Assembly: GCA_023213315.1 (NCBI GenBank)
Contig: JAKCPI010027501.1
Span: forward strand, 62,001-126,000
Direction: 5' to 3'
Length of the DNA stretch: 64,000 nucleotides
DNA from: Euborellia annulipes
Lineage: Eukaryota > Arthropoda > Insecta > Dermaptera > Anisolabididae
Part shown: piece after piece, positions 23,906 through 36,662 of the stretch
Layout of the letters: each line of letters opens with the position of its first letter
Position numbering within the stretch: the stretch's first letter is position 1
Notes under the pieces: model-generated
The model's input: the letters and a program-made list of their open reading frames with translations, nothing else
What the model was told of the DNA's origin: nothing
Database searches by the model: none
Made by a program: the position numbers and the translations under genes

Positions 23906-26290
23906 CAAATCCTGCAAATAAAATTTCAACAATAAAAAAATGTTTTTTCATCCGTAATTGATTTAAGAGAAATAATTTCCATTCTCTCATTTTAACGAGC
24001 TCTTCAGCCAGACCATTTGCTCTCGAGTGATACGGGGTGGACAATATGGGAATAATATTATTCCTCTTATAAAAAATCTTTAAATCTTATCAACAATAAA
24101 GTTGTTTTTACAGACATAATTGAGAGGAATTATTTCCATCCACGTGAACCAAAACAAATCAAAATTTATTCTTAAATGATCCATGAAGTGGATATTAACT
24201 CGGAATTTATATAAAGTTTTGAATATCGAGAGATGTAATAATCTAGTTTAAAATCTAAAATTCAAATTCAAATAAGCAAGGGTATACAAAAATAAATATC
24301 ATTTGTGCCAAATTTAAAGAAATAATGAGGTAGTACAGTACATAAAACAAAATTTAACATTGGTGATTAAACAAAAAATTTTATTTTTCTCTGAGTGTAT
24401 TTTTTACTGTTGATCAAGATCCTCAGGGATTCTAACCTGTATTCTCCAGGATATGCTGTCTACTTAACTATTGGACATGAAATAATAATTGGACCCTGTT
24501 ATGCAATAGTGTGTCAAACGCCAAAAAATTAAAAATTGAGTTAAGCACGGAATATTGTTTCAAATGCTATAATTAATAGTATTTTTTATGAAATATGTCC
24601 TAAAAAAATTTATATTTAATGTTACTTGTATGGGCCAAACCCTCGTTAGGGCGAGAGGGGGGTTTGCAATTAATATACATAGATTATTAATTATTTATTC
24701 AAATAAAAAAAAAAATTTAATTAATGTAGTGGTGGGGGGGGGGGGCGTTAAAAAAAATTTCCAATGGGAAAAATATGTTTTTTTTTTTTTTTTTAAAAAA
24801 ACTTTTTTTTTCTCTTCCCCCTCCCCCCCCCCACACCTCTTTATTGGGGGGGTGTGAAGAAAGGGGGGGGGGGGGGGGGAAAAATATGTATTTATTTGTT
24901 TGTTTTTTTTTTTAATTTTTAGGACAAGCCAGGGGGGCCAATGCCCCCCCCCCCTGCCTCCTCCTGGCTACGTCGGGAGGCCCATGGTTACTTGCACAAT
25001 TGACACAAAAAATTATATAATTATAATCCAATCAAAACAAAAAACTTTAATGTTAATTTTCTCAAAACTCGGTAACTGGCGCTTGACACACTAATGCGTA
25101 ACAGGGTCCAATTATAATAATAAAAAGCAAAAGAAACAAATTGTAATTTGAAAATTCAAATTTTTTGAATTCACACAATTTTCCTAATCAAAATTTAAGA
25201 ATTTCGACTTTTTCGCGGGCAGTAGCAATTTAAATTTTAGAAATCGCTTTATTAAACGAAGGAAAGCATTTGTCTGACAGCGCCATTGTAATATTAATAT
25301 TAATATTTATATATTGTATAATTTCGGGTAGACATATTTCACCTACCAATATACTGTATCTTTATATTATATTACAACCCTCTTAATAATATTCCATTTA
25401 GTTAGTATATTTTTTATGATATTATTTTTCTAGAAAAAAATAAATAATGAGGACAAAAGTCTATTGTTTAAAATAGTTTTCTTACGTCTAGTCTAATTCA
25501 TATATCGAAGCCAAAGTTGGAAAACAAAGAAATTATCAATTATTAAGCTATAAGCTTAATTGTGATAAAGTACTGAATATTATTCTAAATTATAAAAGAA
25601 AATCACACAGCTAATATATTTTATTAATATACAGTAAAAAAAATGACAGCTGATTACACTACGTAAGCAAAACATTTAGTGATATGTTTCTATTTATTCT
25701 TATACAATTAATTACTAAATGTTTGTGTAATATAATTATTAGCTAAACATTAATCAATAAATCACTTGTGGATATGTTTCTTTTTTATTATACACTTAAC
25801 GAGTCAATTATCAAAATATTTGTAAAACTTCAGATTATGTATTAATAATGAATAAATTAAAATATATCACCAATTAATTAATTTTTATTGATTAATCTTT
25901 ACCTACTTATGATGTTTCAAGTAGAACGGTTACCAGTCTTAGTCTAATAAATATTATTAATTAACTTTTTGTATTTTATTTTTTCATTAATACTCATTTA
26001 TATATCACTTCCACAATATATTGTCTGTTTTTGTTCTTATGTATTATTATATCTACTAATAATAATATTTTTATGAATCTGATTGATCTCAGCCTTCTTT
26101 GACCTTAATCGCACCTGTTATATATTAGTAAAAATAATGACCAACATTAAAAAAAATAAATCAATCAAGTTCCATTTCTTGAACCAAATTTTAAATAAAA
26201 TTGACATTTGAATATTTTTCTATACATGGTATACATGTATGTATGTATGTATACATGGTCTCTTATCTGGTCAACTTCTTCTTTTGTCTC

Positions 26291-26561
26291 CAGTGGCGTA
26301 GTGAGCTCAACTCGCGCCTGGGGCACAATACACTTTTAGCGCCCCCCCCCCCCCATTAGAAAACCATATAATATTATATGTAAAAACTCTCAAATTAATA
26401 AATAAATAAAGAAAATAAATAAAGTCATAGGCTCAAGCTAGGCTTTAAATTTGAGACAAAATTATCCAGCAATTTTTTGTTTTGCGGACCATTTGGCGCC
26501 CCTTTGTGAGTAGCGCCCGGGGCATGATGACCCCCTTGCCCCCCCCTTCGCTACGCTACTG
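26291..26561. mobile_element. hAT MITE with 8-bp target duplication
   Basis: Termini are CAGTGGCGTAGTGAGCTCAA and CTTCGCTACGCTACTG. TTTGTCTC flanks it on both sides (26283-26290, 26562-26569). Same family as 21503-21774. Non-coding, 271 bp. Confidence 0.92.
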
Positions 26562-27099
26562 TTTGTCTCTATTAGAAAATTTTGTATGAATTCTTGATCT
26601 AACCGCTGAATTATATTTAAGACAAGAAGGGGCTAAATGGTTTAGGAAAAAATTTGACAATGTTATTTTCTTTATTTTTCTACAGTAAATTATTAATTTA
26701 TTAACATTCTAGACAGTTTTTATAATATTATAGTTAGAAGAATTCTGAGTTCGTTAGCTACACCACTGATCCGCGATTCCTTTTGAATACCACAGTCTGT
26801 AGGGGAAAGACGGGGTAACTAATTTTGTTTGGTTCATAGCCTTCATAAATACAGTGGTTAAGTCGTAGAAAAAATCTCATGTATTAGTACACTACTAAGG
26901 TTTACAATAGCATAAAAACAATTATATTAACTTTTTTGCAAATAACCAAAACAATTTTTTTTTTAATCAAAGTGCCAAACTACATCTTGCCCCATGGGGT
27001 GGGGAATTGGATAAAGACTGACAGACCGGCGCACAAATAAGAGAGTGATATTTTTCAATAAGCCATATGGGTATACTAGGGTATGTGAAACCCCTCTGG

Positions 27100-27138
27100 C
27101 TAGACGCGAAGCCCTCCGAAGGCGAGCGAAGCTGCTAG
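27100..27138 (+). mobile_element. Helitron-like 3' terminus
   Basis: A GC-rich hairpin region (GCCCTCCGAAGGCGAGC) is followed by GAAGCTG and the terminal CTAG, with T next. This is the Helitron 3' layout: a hairpin a few bases before CTRR, inserted between A and T. It resembles the better preserved end at 41889-41916. The 5' end is not identified. Confidence 0.55.
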
Positions 27139-27381
27139 TATTTATGTATTATCGGTTATCTTACTCTCCTGTTACTGTGATCAAAAAATCTTCATTTCTT
27201 ACGGAAATTAATATTGTTTTAATAACTAATTTATTCTAATTTTTATTATTTAAACTAAAACAAAAGTATGCACTAGCAGGATAAATAAAAGACGCTACAT
27301 TTTGATTCAACTATTTTACCTCACTAACAAAAGCCATTACCTATTGAATGAAAATCAAAACATTTATTTTCTCATTCAAAT

Positions 27382-30300
27382 TTAACTCATATTTTGTATA
27401 ACAGTTATATAACTGAATGAGGTATTTATCATCTGAAAATAACAATTTAATTTATTTTAACTTATTTTAATTAAATTTTTTTTTATTCATGCTTACTACC
27501 GTTTTAAAAGTTTCTCTAGTGAGTTTTAAAAAATGTGTCGCTTGCAAAGGTACACTCTGATGGGATCGTAAAATAATTAAAATCAGCAATTTTTGATTGT
27601 TTATTTCGGCATCCACCCAAGAGCTTTGGTATACATTTTGGGAAACATTTAGAAACTAAAAAATTTTATTAACTTAATTAAAATGACAGTACAAGAGATT
27701 AGCAAGATAAGACTAAGTAGTGATAAGCGTTCAGCCACACTGAAAAATAATTATTATATCAATAGAATTACTTAAATAAAATTTACCTCATTATAAACAT
27801 CATCCCCGGATGAAATTGAAACATAAATTTGAACAAAATGTACCAGTAAAGAGAGAAAAAGCGTTGCATGAATCATTTCAAACGATTCAAGCTGAAAAAT
27901 AAAATGTTTCATTGATAATTATAACATATTTAGATTCTTTTTAGTTTCTAATTTGGCCAACCTCTATTAAGAGAAAACCAAAAAATCCATTAATTATGAT
28001 GACACTGAGACTTTGATTGAGAATATCGATTGCAAAGAGTTTTTCCGTTTCTTTAGACATTCTATAAAAAATACAAATTTTATTTCACAAAGATTTTTCA
28101 ATCTTTAAATTGGTTATTCATTTTAAAATAATAATTTTTATAATTCAGGGTTTTTGAATTAACAAGTTAGATGTCTTCATACCAAGGGCGAATACAAGGG
28201 GGTAAAGGAGGTAATTAGCCCCCCTTCCCCCGAGATTTGAGAAAAATATTTTTTTTGGGAAAAAAATTTTATTTTTAATATAAAATTTTAAAAATTAATA
28301 CTTAAAAATTTGATGTTTGATGATTTTTGTATATATATATAATTAGATTACCCCCCCCCCCCGAGAAACTCCATCTTTTCCAAATGTTTTAATCCGTATT
28401 GTACTAAAATATAGCACTCGCTCAGGGGCCCACATCTTGTGGGTACGTCGATGGCGACCACGAGCTGCCCGAGCTGGGACAGGCAGTCCTGTTCTTTGTA
28501 TGTCTGTCCCTTCCTGTTTTCAACAGGTGTCAGACCGTTCGACGGGCCGGCCTGTTTTACCCTTCTCGGCTACAAAAACGCATGATAGGGTTGGAGGAAT
28601 TGATTAGGTCCGCCGATCTCGCATCGCGGGAATAAGGCGAGGACAGAAGACTAAAATATAGTACATTTGAAGTTTTTAACACATTATGCTTTCAACATTT
28701 CTTATTCAATATAGTCTGTGTATGTCTACCTTTAATCAAATTTTCGTGTCAGATATATTGAAAGTAAAGTTAAAGTATGATTATTGAAAATTATTACCTG
28801 ATTAATTCATTATGGTATTCGATACACTTTTTCAAATTATACTTCATCGAATGATACGGACATTTATCGCAATTAGCCAATTCCAGTCCAAGAATTTTCA
28901 AATTGCCATTGAGATATTCTAGCATTAAAAGATATGTATTATCCAGAGCGATAAAATACCAAACAGTCCACATCATAATGTAGGATTGATAAATTACACT
29001 AAAAGCGTAAATCCATGCCGAAGTAATTTCATAAGGAAACCAAGTGTTAATTGAGAGAGTCCATTGGAAATCGGGGATTTTGATTTTTAATAATTCCCTA
29101 TCGTTTTCAGTGAGTGGTTTCCAAAAAAAGAGAGTCATCCAACTCATCAAAGCACTTACTAATAAACCAGTATAAAAATACGTATAGATTGTCAAATTTC
29201 TATTGATTTTACTAATAATCTTGAGTTTTTCATCTTTAAAATGGTTTCCATATTTCTTATAACAGCGTTTAAATCTGAAGTAGAGTGATTCGATTCTCTT
29301 TTTATTCCATATTCCAACAAAAAACTAAAATCAAAAGTTAAATTGCTTAAAAAAAAAATTTAAATTAATTTGCTTAAATTATATTAGCAAATACCAATTA
29401 ATTTAAATTAAATAGTCTGTCTATTAGCGCGGTCCCTCAAATGGCATTTGAATGCCGAAAAGAATTTTTTTGTTTAAATAATTCACGGACGTAAATAACA
29501 CCCCCGCAGACCCCGCAATGCGGGGAGAGAGGGTAGCGCAGCAGGTCAAGGGGCTCATAGAACCGGGCGCATAAAAAAAAAAATATATATAAAAGAATTT
29601 AAAAAATAAAATATAGTAAACCTATTATCATCAAAATAAATTTTACAATTCATTAAGATGTTTTAATAAAACTGTTTCATAAATAACAGTGTTCAACAGT
29701 GAATTTTTTCTGGGGGTATTATGAACTACCGGCATATGGGGTATATTTGGTGCTGATTCAAAAAATGCCATCGGTTTTTCCCCATCAGGCAGAGTTTTAG
29801 AGTTATAGAGATAAATAAATTTTAATAGAAAATTTGGGGGCTCGCTGGTGTAGTGAGCTAGGGTGTCAGCTTCTGCAAAGAAGATCCCTGTTCAAATCCT
29901 TGGCATGCGGGATTTTTCATTAAATAAAAATATTTATTTAATGTAAACAAATCCTCAAGCAAGCCCTGGATTGGAATATAGGATCTTACCACAATAGCCC
30001 TCAGGCAACTCTACGAGGAGAGGGAGTTGCTGTGACATCCCGTCCTGTGGAAGGGACGTAAAGAAGGTTCCCTCTCAGTGATGCATTCTTCGAAAGGAGT
30101 AGGCTACACGCCGGTGCTGAGGGAGTCCCTCCTCAACTAGGACATCCTCCATAGCATAGAAGAGGTTGGATAAAAGGATCCGGTTGGAACCAGAAATAAG
30201 GATTAGTTCACTAGCTAGAGACGAGAGCAGGAGGAAGAGCTAGAGATAGGAAATGATGTAACTTCACGGGGTGCCGGTAGATGGCTACGGCCAGAGGCCG

Positions 30301-31434
30301 GTTGGGTTTGAGGTGTGTGTCTCCGTACACGTAAGCACCTCGGGTAAATAAACGGGGATCCCGATAGGAATTTCAAAATAATAATAATAATAATAATAGA
30401 AAATTTGCTCTAAAGCGGCTCTAATTTTGAATTTTAAAGATTTTTTTAAGGCTTCATCCCTTAAAAATATGCCGATAGTTAAAATACATAGAAATATTCA
30501 AGTTTTAGTTCAATCTGAGGTGATTTTAGGGGTGCAAAACGCAGCTAAAAGTTTAGAAAAAGATTTTTTGTTTTTAAATATTGAAAAGTATTCACGATAT
30601 TCTGTAGTTACTGAATTTTCCAAAAATCATTCATTCGTGCAAATCGGTTAACTATTAACGGAATTATATACAAAATAGTTATCAAAGTCAAATACAAATA
30701 TAACAAAATTTTATGATAAATGCCTTAAAAGTTAGAGCTTTTCTTGGCTATATGGATAGCGTTGAAACCTGACTTGGATAACTATTTTGTTCATAGTTTA
30801 ATGTACATGGCCAGTATTTGTTAAATATTTTTTAAAGTAATAAAATGTATTTAAATTTTAAATTTTTGGAATTCTATATAATCTTTTTTTTTTTTAAATA
30901 GTCTGTCTGTTTGTGGGGGGAGGGCAAGTCAATGTAGTTACGTTTCTGAAATAATTACCTTAAGGATTCCTTTAATGCAATAAAGTAAAAATACCAAACT
31001 AACAGCAAATTCTTTCAAATCCCTAATATTAATAGTAAAAATGATCTGAAATAATATAATCAAAGTATAGGCGAACATGTTGAAAATCTGAAACAAAAAT
31101 TTTTTTGTAACATATCTGCAAGAGCTGTTTGTATAATTCGGCCTAAATGACTTCTCCTGGACTCAAACACAGTGAGTCATATTTATTACAAAATTCTAAC
31201 TGATTAATATTGGGGGTAATGATTTTTTTTAAGGATCTCAACAGTTTGTTATTAAGCAGCATCTTTAAAACGAAATCAAAATTTGTTCAACTCAAAGGAT
31301 CGCTATAAAATTTCTTATACCTGAAAGAGTGCATATGCATATGTCATCTCACGACGGGGTTTCATTCCTCCGATAAAAAAAATAAAATCCAATATTTTCA
31401 AACCAAATTCCGGATCTTTCTCTTTCTTCTCCAT
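27382..31434 (-). CDS. Insect odorant receptor (7tm_6), complete, 393 aa
   Basis: Exons in transcript order are 31434-31321, 31087-30959, 29324-28798, 28061-27962, 27891-27787, 27655-27500 and 27432-27382. All have AG/GT borders and matching phases, giving 393 codons plus TAA. Odorant receptors are ligand-gated channels that pair with Orco in olfactory neuron dendrites. Family marks are an N-terminal helix leading to FFIGGMKPR, IRDLKEF, WFPYEITSAWIYAFSVIYQ, the word LKKCIEYHNELIR before TM5, LLVHFVQIYVSISSGDDV, VYQSSWVD, LQATHFLKLTRETF, and the short last exon ending TSFSYITVIQNMS. The length and the very short last exon are typical of the family. An AATAAA (minus strand) follows the stop by about 14 bp. 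The ligand cannot be inferred. Intron 2 holds a retroposon (29837-30393). No disabling change was seen. Confidence 0.93.
28183..28372. mobile_element. Truncated hAT-like MITE, CAAGGGCG family
   Basis: The left end CAAGGGCGAATACAAGGGGG and body AGGTAATTAGCCCCC match the copies at 286-558 and 55720-55986. The right side stops at a C-run followed by GAGAAACTCC, without the terminal GGATCCGC...TTG. It lies in intron 3 of the odorant receptor gene. Confidence 0.65.
28415..28649. mobile_element. GC-rich retroposon fragment with 12-bp target duplication
   Basis: ACTAAAATATAG flanks the block at 28403-28414 and 28650-28661. The insert is strikingly GC-rich in AT-rich surroundings and has hairpins (GGGACAGGCAG...CTGTCCC; CCACATCTTGTGGG). 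A 12-bp duplication points to target-primed reverse transcription, so a SINE or a truncated LINE piece. It has no poly-A tail and no family that I recognise. Confidence 0.7.
29837..30393 (+). mobile_element. Composite retroposon: tRNA-like head, GC-rich body, (AAT)n tail
   Basis: The 14-bp word TAATAGAAAATTTG brackets the element (29823-29836 and 30394-30407). The head has an A-box-like GCTGGTGTAGTGAGC and a B-box-like CTGTTCAAATCC. A short AT module follows (AAACAAATCCTCAAGCAAGC), then about 400 bp of GC-rich sequence and the ending AAATAAACGGGGATCCCGAT plus (AAT)n. A simple-repeat tail suggests mobilisation by a LINE with a matching 3' end. No long frame is present. It sits in the second intron of the odorant receptor gene. 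Confidence 0.85.
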
Positions 31435-32189
31435 TGTGAATAATACGAATAACACGAAAAACTTCTATTTCAAAGTACAAAAAAAAAAAAAAAAAAAAAT
31501 TCAATAATTTACTTTCTAAATGAGACATCAAAGAAAAAAGATCAATTTTAAAATTATTCAATTATTCAAAATCCACTTTAAAGACCAACTTTGGTAAAAA
31601 AAAACTTTTTGTTTGATTAAAAAAAAATAATTTACTTTTTTTAACAATGAATTAATTTTTAAAAAGGTATTGTGCCCCGGGCGCGATTTGAGCTCGCTAC
31701 GCCGCTGCAATATATTTAAATACAAAATAAAGTCAATCCCAAGGCCTCGCCCCCGGGACCTTCTCTAATTATATCTAAAGTGCTGAGTTCACTAATAGAC
31801 GATCTTTAACTTTTCTTCTATTAAATAAAAATATTTCTTTTATTTAAAAAATTAAAATCATAATATTTAAAATAATAATTTAATATTAAATTAAATCGAC
31901 GTTAGTATTTTTATATTTATTTATTTTAATAATAAACTCAGCGCCTCAAAGGGGAAGTCTAGGAGTGGGGATGAATTTTGACCCTACGTCATCACCCCCC
32001 TCCCATCAGCTTTTCAAATTTATAAACTAGATCCTCGCTGAAATTCCGCTCCCCTGATTGGATAATCTTGGTTGGCTCCCTTAATAAGAAGCATGATAAG
32101 AACTACATCAACGCCACCTGGTCAGTTGCCGAGTGGCTTTCATGAGTGACATTTGATCTGTGTTTCTTTGTATCAAAATGTAATCCAAC
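31435..32189. promoter_or_regulatory. Possible bidirectional promoter region
   Basis: The region lies between the odorant receptor start codon (31434, minus) and the first ATG of a candidate plus-strand gene (32190). Positions 31930-32190 are clearly less AT-rich than the surroundings and contain TACGTCATCAC (CRE/ATF-like, about 31985) and a CCAAT-type GATTGG (about 32056). A hAT-end fragment (CGGGCGCGATTTGAGCTCGC) lies at 31679-31705. No TATA box at a sensible distance was singled out. This is inference from composition and spacing. Confidence 0.35.
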
Positions 32190-32544
32190 ATGGCCGCTTC
32201 TTGTCGGCACGAGGCTCTCCCCTCATCGTTCTTCCTTATTTTTAAAGGTATTTTTACATTTTATTTTTAAACAGTTGATTAAATTTAATTAAAATATGTT
32301 CAATAATCAAACAAGAATATAATTTATAATTAATATTTACCATATCTATGTAAAACCATTACCTATTGTAATATTCAATTGATCAGTCAAGCAAAAGCTT
32401 ATTTTTTTCACAAAGAATATACATTTATGATACTAAGGATTTTTTTATTAACTTATACGTTTATACAAAGGAATAGTTTTATCCATCACTAATTCAAACC
32501 ATTTCATTCTCTTTCGCGAATTCTATTCTCTTTCGAGTGTACTA

Positions 32545-32597
<53 letters not shown>

Positions 32598-33060
32598 CAT
32601 TTTCCAAGAATGAAATCGAAATACTGTCTTTTTACTTTTTTCCATATTATTTTTATATAGTGAACAAGCTCAGGCATCACCTGTATAGACAAGTAGAATT
32701 ATTCTATTCATTACGTAGACAAATTTCTTATATTTGATAAATATTCTAATTTTAATTAATCTATATTTAATAATAGCAATATATTTTCATTTTCGCTGTA
32801 TATTCGGATGTTTTGGCAGGTCTTGAGGGCACTCAGCCCCTCAGGACCCCCCTTGTTCACCTGAATGTCCATGATATTCGGGTGTTATTATTTCCAAAAT
32901 CTTCCTTATGTATATCGATATTATTCAGCAATATATACAATTAATTGATTATTTATTTTTCAGATACCTCTTCGTCATTTCCAAAACGGCATCTCGAAAT
33001 TGTTTTCTGCCTTTTCAAAAGTGAATCTTCCCGAGTTCCAAGCTGCTGGAGGTTATTTTG
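32190..33060 (+). CDS. Candidate first two exons of an unrecognised gene
   Basis: Exon 1 (32190-32247) starts ATGGCCGCTTCTTGTCGG in a CCAAC-ATGGC context, ends AAAG and is followed by GTATTT. Exon 2 (32964-33060) follows TTATTTTTCAG and ends before GTGAGT. They join in phase 1, giving 51 open codons (MAASCRHEALPSSFFLIFK, then DTSSSFPKRHLEIV...). I do not recognise the product. In exon 2 another frame is also open (IPLRHFQNGISKLFSAFSKV), so exon 1 may be untranslated and the real frame the other one. Later exons were not found in the repeat-filled DNA to 38 kb. Between the exons lies a (TC)n tract. Confidence 0.35.
32543..32592. repeat. (TC)n microsatellite
   Basis: An uninterrupted CT dinucleotide run of about 50 bp lies within the intron of the candidate plus-strand gene. 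Confidence 0.95.
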
Positions 33061-33886
33061 GTGAGTCAAAAGTTTTTTTTAATTTGACTAACTTATTTTA
33101 TTGATTTGTTGATTTATTTTTACATACATCAAAGAAAGGTAACACTAATAATTATAATTCTTTTAATTTTTCGCAATTTTTTGCGTTAATCATGAATCAG
33201 GTTAAACTTTTTAAACTTAATAAGAAAACATTTGAATTAAAATAATATTCAATATGAAACTTATTTCATCTCTTGTTGTATTCTAATGCAATGAAAAAGT
33301 CGATGTTTCGGCACTTCTTTTGGCCTTCTTCATGTACTTTCGATTCTTCAAATTAACTTAAAAAAGTTGCTTTGCTTGTGAAATAAACATTTCTGATGAT
33401 ATTGCTTTGAGTGCGGACTACTATTATTCATTAAAGAATAAAATGTCGGTATTGTCTTGCCTTCATAAATAGCGAATTACTTTTGAATTGGCATTCTTCA
33501 TTAATTATTAATTCTTTTTCAAAATAATATATGAAAAGGAAAAACATTTTGCTTGCACCTGCAGGTTACAACTCGTCTGACTTTTCGAAGTTTTTTCTTT
33601 TGTTTTCTATAAATGAGTTATTCTAAAAACATGCATTCTTTTTAATTCATTACTTCAATTTATTTGTTATATTATTTAAAGGAATTATTAATTTTCTCAT
33701 CATCGTTTTGGGTAACCAAATAAATAATTTTTTTAAGATTTTGTGCATCTGCTATACAATAGCAAGCAGTTAAAATAGTATTAATTCCTACTAGGCCTAT
33801 TTCGTTGTTCTCAATATTTTACCATTGAAAAGCATTAAAGAAATTATGCCTATCTCTCCATATGAAAAATCACTCTATTTTTTTTT

Positions 33887-34166
33887 TTTTTTTTTTTTAA
33901 TTAAATAAAAAAACATTCACACTTTTTTCTCATTCACACTCACACTCACACACACATTCACACAGTCTTTTCGGCAACGTAGGCCATTTAAGACTTTAGA
34001 CGATAACCGTTGTAATTAATATATATATTGTGGGTTCAGGCATTTCTATTTAAACCATCTGGTATCAAAATGGCTTAAATAAAATCATCGGACTGCCTGG
34101 GTCCGAACCCGCGACGTTTGGTATAGGGGCTAGGCACGCTACCTACTACGCCAAACTCGGGGGCTC
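33887..34166 (-). mobile_element. tRNA-headed SINE with ACTC-rich tail
   Basis: Read on the minus strand: head GCCCCCGAGTTTGGCGTAG with an A-box, B-box GGGTTCGGACCCAGGCAGTC, body AAGCCATTTTGATACC and AAAGTCTTAAATGGCC, then GTGTGAATGAGAAAAAAGTG and an A-run. The GTGTGAATG tail is shared with 46258, 55643, 35350 and 44566 and marks one SINE subfamily. Its head end lies only a few bases from the hAT duplication at 34168. Confidence 0.8.
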
Positions 34167-36418
34167 ACTCTAATTCAGCGTTTTCCAAACTGTGAGGCGC
34201 GCCTCCCTAGGGAGGCGCGGATTAGTCTAAGGGGAGGCGCGAATATTGGCCACCAAGATCAATTTTCCATATGATTGCTAGTTTTATAAATAAAATAATA
34301 AAATTTAGAAGATTCTGGGACGGAGTTTTTAATTAAAATAATAAATATGAATAAATAAAAAAAATATTTTTATATAAATTTATATTTTTTAGTACTAAAA
34401 ATTTTTGTTTTTGTATGGGAGACGTCATACGATTAAAATATTTTTAAGGGAGGCGTTGTAATATAGAAAATTATACTATGTGTAAAACCCAAAGGCGGAT
34501 CCAGGGAAGTTTTTCAGGGCTTTGATTTTTTTCTGACTAGACGCAAAGCTCGCCGAAGGCAATTGCATTGTTAATTATTTTATTTATTAAGATTGGATTT
34601 CAAATGGCTTAAATAAGATTGCCTGGACCCCAACATAAATATATTATTAAAAGTCTTATATGGCCTAAGTTGCCGAAAAGATTAAAAAAAAAAAAAAAAA
34701 AAGATTGGATTAGGGGTTGAAAAATTGAAAAAAAATGTTTTTTTTTAATTTATTTTAGCTAAATCAAAGCCAAATAAATAGAAAACATTCAAAAAATAGT
34801 GTTGATTATTATTTTGATTAGGGGGGGGGGGGAATTAAGGGTTGATTATTTAAGAAAGGCCTTGGAATATTCCAAATCACTTGTTGACATTCTTTTCCAG
34901 TTATAAATAAAGTTAGATTAGAGCAAACGGTATTTTTTTTACTTTTAATAAAAAGGGAATTGTTATTTTCATCTATTATTTTTCCTATACAAACAGAGAG
35001 AGAGTCGAGATTCTCGTTCAGTCCAGTGTGTGGCCTGCATGCAGGCGCGCCTGCTCTCTTTTAAGTTGAGTTTAAAGTGAATCAAAGTGAATAATTAATA
35101 TAGTGTAACCCACCCTGACCACCCCGTCAGCCAGCACACCCTCTTGAGCATCTTATTAAAGGTAATTATTATGCATTTTATCCTTGAAAAAAAAAAAAAA
35201 AGAAACAAATAATTTGACTGCGAAAAACGATTCTTTTGAATATGAAATTAAATATTTTGTATTTCACTAAGGGTAGAGGGTGAATATAAGCTGTTGAAAG
35301 GGGGAGGGGGAGTGTAGGTGTCATTAAAAAAAATTAGTTTTTTAGTTTTTAACTTCTTTTTTTTTAACATTCACACTTTTTTCTCATTCACACTCAACAC
35401 TCACACACACATTCACACGGCAACTCAGGCCATTTAAGACTTTATACGATAACCGTTATTAATTAATAATATTCATATTGGGGGTCCAAGCATTTCTATT
35501 TAAGCCATTTGGTATCCATTTCTGACTGCCATTATTTACCATTATATTCTTTCTATATAGCCTATATTTTTGTTAATCAAATTTCCTTAATATACTTTTA
35601 CACAGGGGTGGATTAAGGGTTGAAAATTAAAATAAAATAATTTCAAAATAAAAATAAAAATAATTATTTATAAAGGTATTTAAATTATTTTGAGAGTAAT
35701 TTCGCGTTGAAGGCTGGCATTTCATTAAAGGGGGGGGGGTATGAAGGCATTAACCAGGGGGGTTAATGCCCCATCCCCTTTAATGCACCAAGATATTAAT
35801 GTTTTTTAATACTTTTACTAAAAAATAAGTGCATTCCGTTTGAGTTAAAATTTATATTCAATATTTAACAAATAGTATAGTAGGATAGAAACATTTTAAT
35901 GTCATTCTAAAATTTCTTATTACTGGGGCGGAATTAATTTTTGAAGATTTCGAAACTCTCATAAACAGATAATAATAACACTGGGTAACTTAGCATCCCA
36001 TCGAATCCCTTGCAGAATTTTGTAGGGATTCTTTTCATTAGGTAGAAAAGTAAGATATGATTAGTCCACTTAGAATTTTATTGGGGTGAGTTACCGCAAT
36101 AATAATATATAGAACTAATCTCAACTAGGATTTGAATTTTTACTTTCTCTTACCTATATGTATAAGTTAATATACAAATATATTGAGAGAAAGTATTGGA
36201 TTCATGTCAAAAATTCGATGTCGAGACTTTGATGGAAATACACGTTTTGAGGTCCCCTGAATCCGAAAAATTGGTTTTCGCAACATGCTCTGTCTGTGTG
36301 TCTGTCTGGGTTCAATTTAAAGCATGAAGGAATTGAGCTAGGTGGTTGAAATTTTATATTTAAGTTAGGCACCCCCCTAGGGCGTGAAAATAAGACTTGA
36401 GAAAAATATTTTTCTTCA

Positions 36419-36662
36419 GGAATGAAAGTTAGAAGAAAACGGAACCAGAATTTTTTCTTTAAAAATATATTTTAACACCTTACGTTTCAGCCTTTGGGCT
36501 TTGGTCAAAGCTCGGAGCTGTTAGTGGTCATCCGAGAATGGCTTTGACCAAAGCCGAAACGTCAGCTGTTAAAATACATTTCTAAAGAAAAAATCCTGGT
36601 TGCGTTTTCTTCTAACTTTCATTCCTGATACAAATTCCACCAGCCATAAAATCCCCTTATAC
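36419..36662. mobile_element. Foldback element with hammerhead-like core
   Basis: The arms begin CAGGAATGAAAGTTAGAAG and end CTTTCATTCCTG, followed by a tail (ACAAATTCCACCAGCC...CCTTATA) identical to the copy at 53694-54007. The right arm reads CCGAGAATGGCTTTGACC then AAAGCCGAAACGTCAGCTG. The stem-II hairpin GGCTTT/AAAGCC and GAAACGTC are kept, but the CTGANGA core is altered (CCGAGAA). The left arm is more degraded. Confidence 0.75.

Larger units (their letters stand above)
23166..27381. other. Intergenic region between GPCR and odorant receptor 3' ends
   Basis: The two genes converge here. The GPCR 3' UTR probably ends after AATAAA at about 23452. Other contents are an inverted-repeat element (23690-23905), a decayed hAT-like element with G/C runs (about 24625-24985), AT-rich unremarkable DNA (25000-26280), a hAT MITE (26291-26561) and a Helitron 3' end (27100-27138). 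No gene was recognised. Confidence 0.6.

Noticed and set aside
28415..28649. rRNA or other structured RNA gene because of high GC and hairpins
   Set aside because: The 12-bp target duplication shows that it is a retroposed insert, and no conserved rRNA words were seen.
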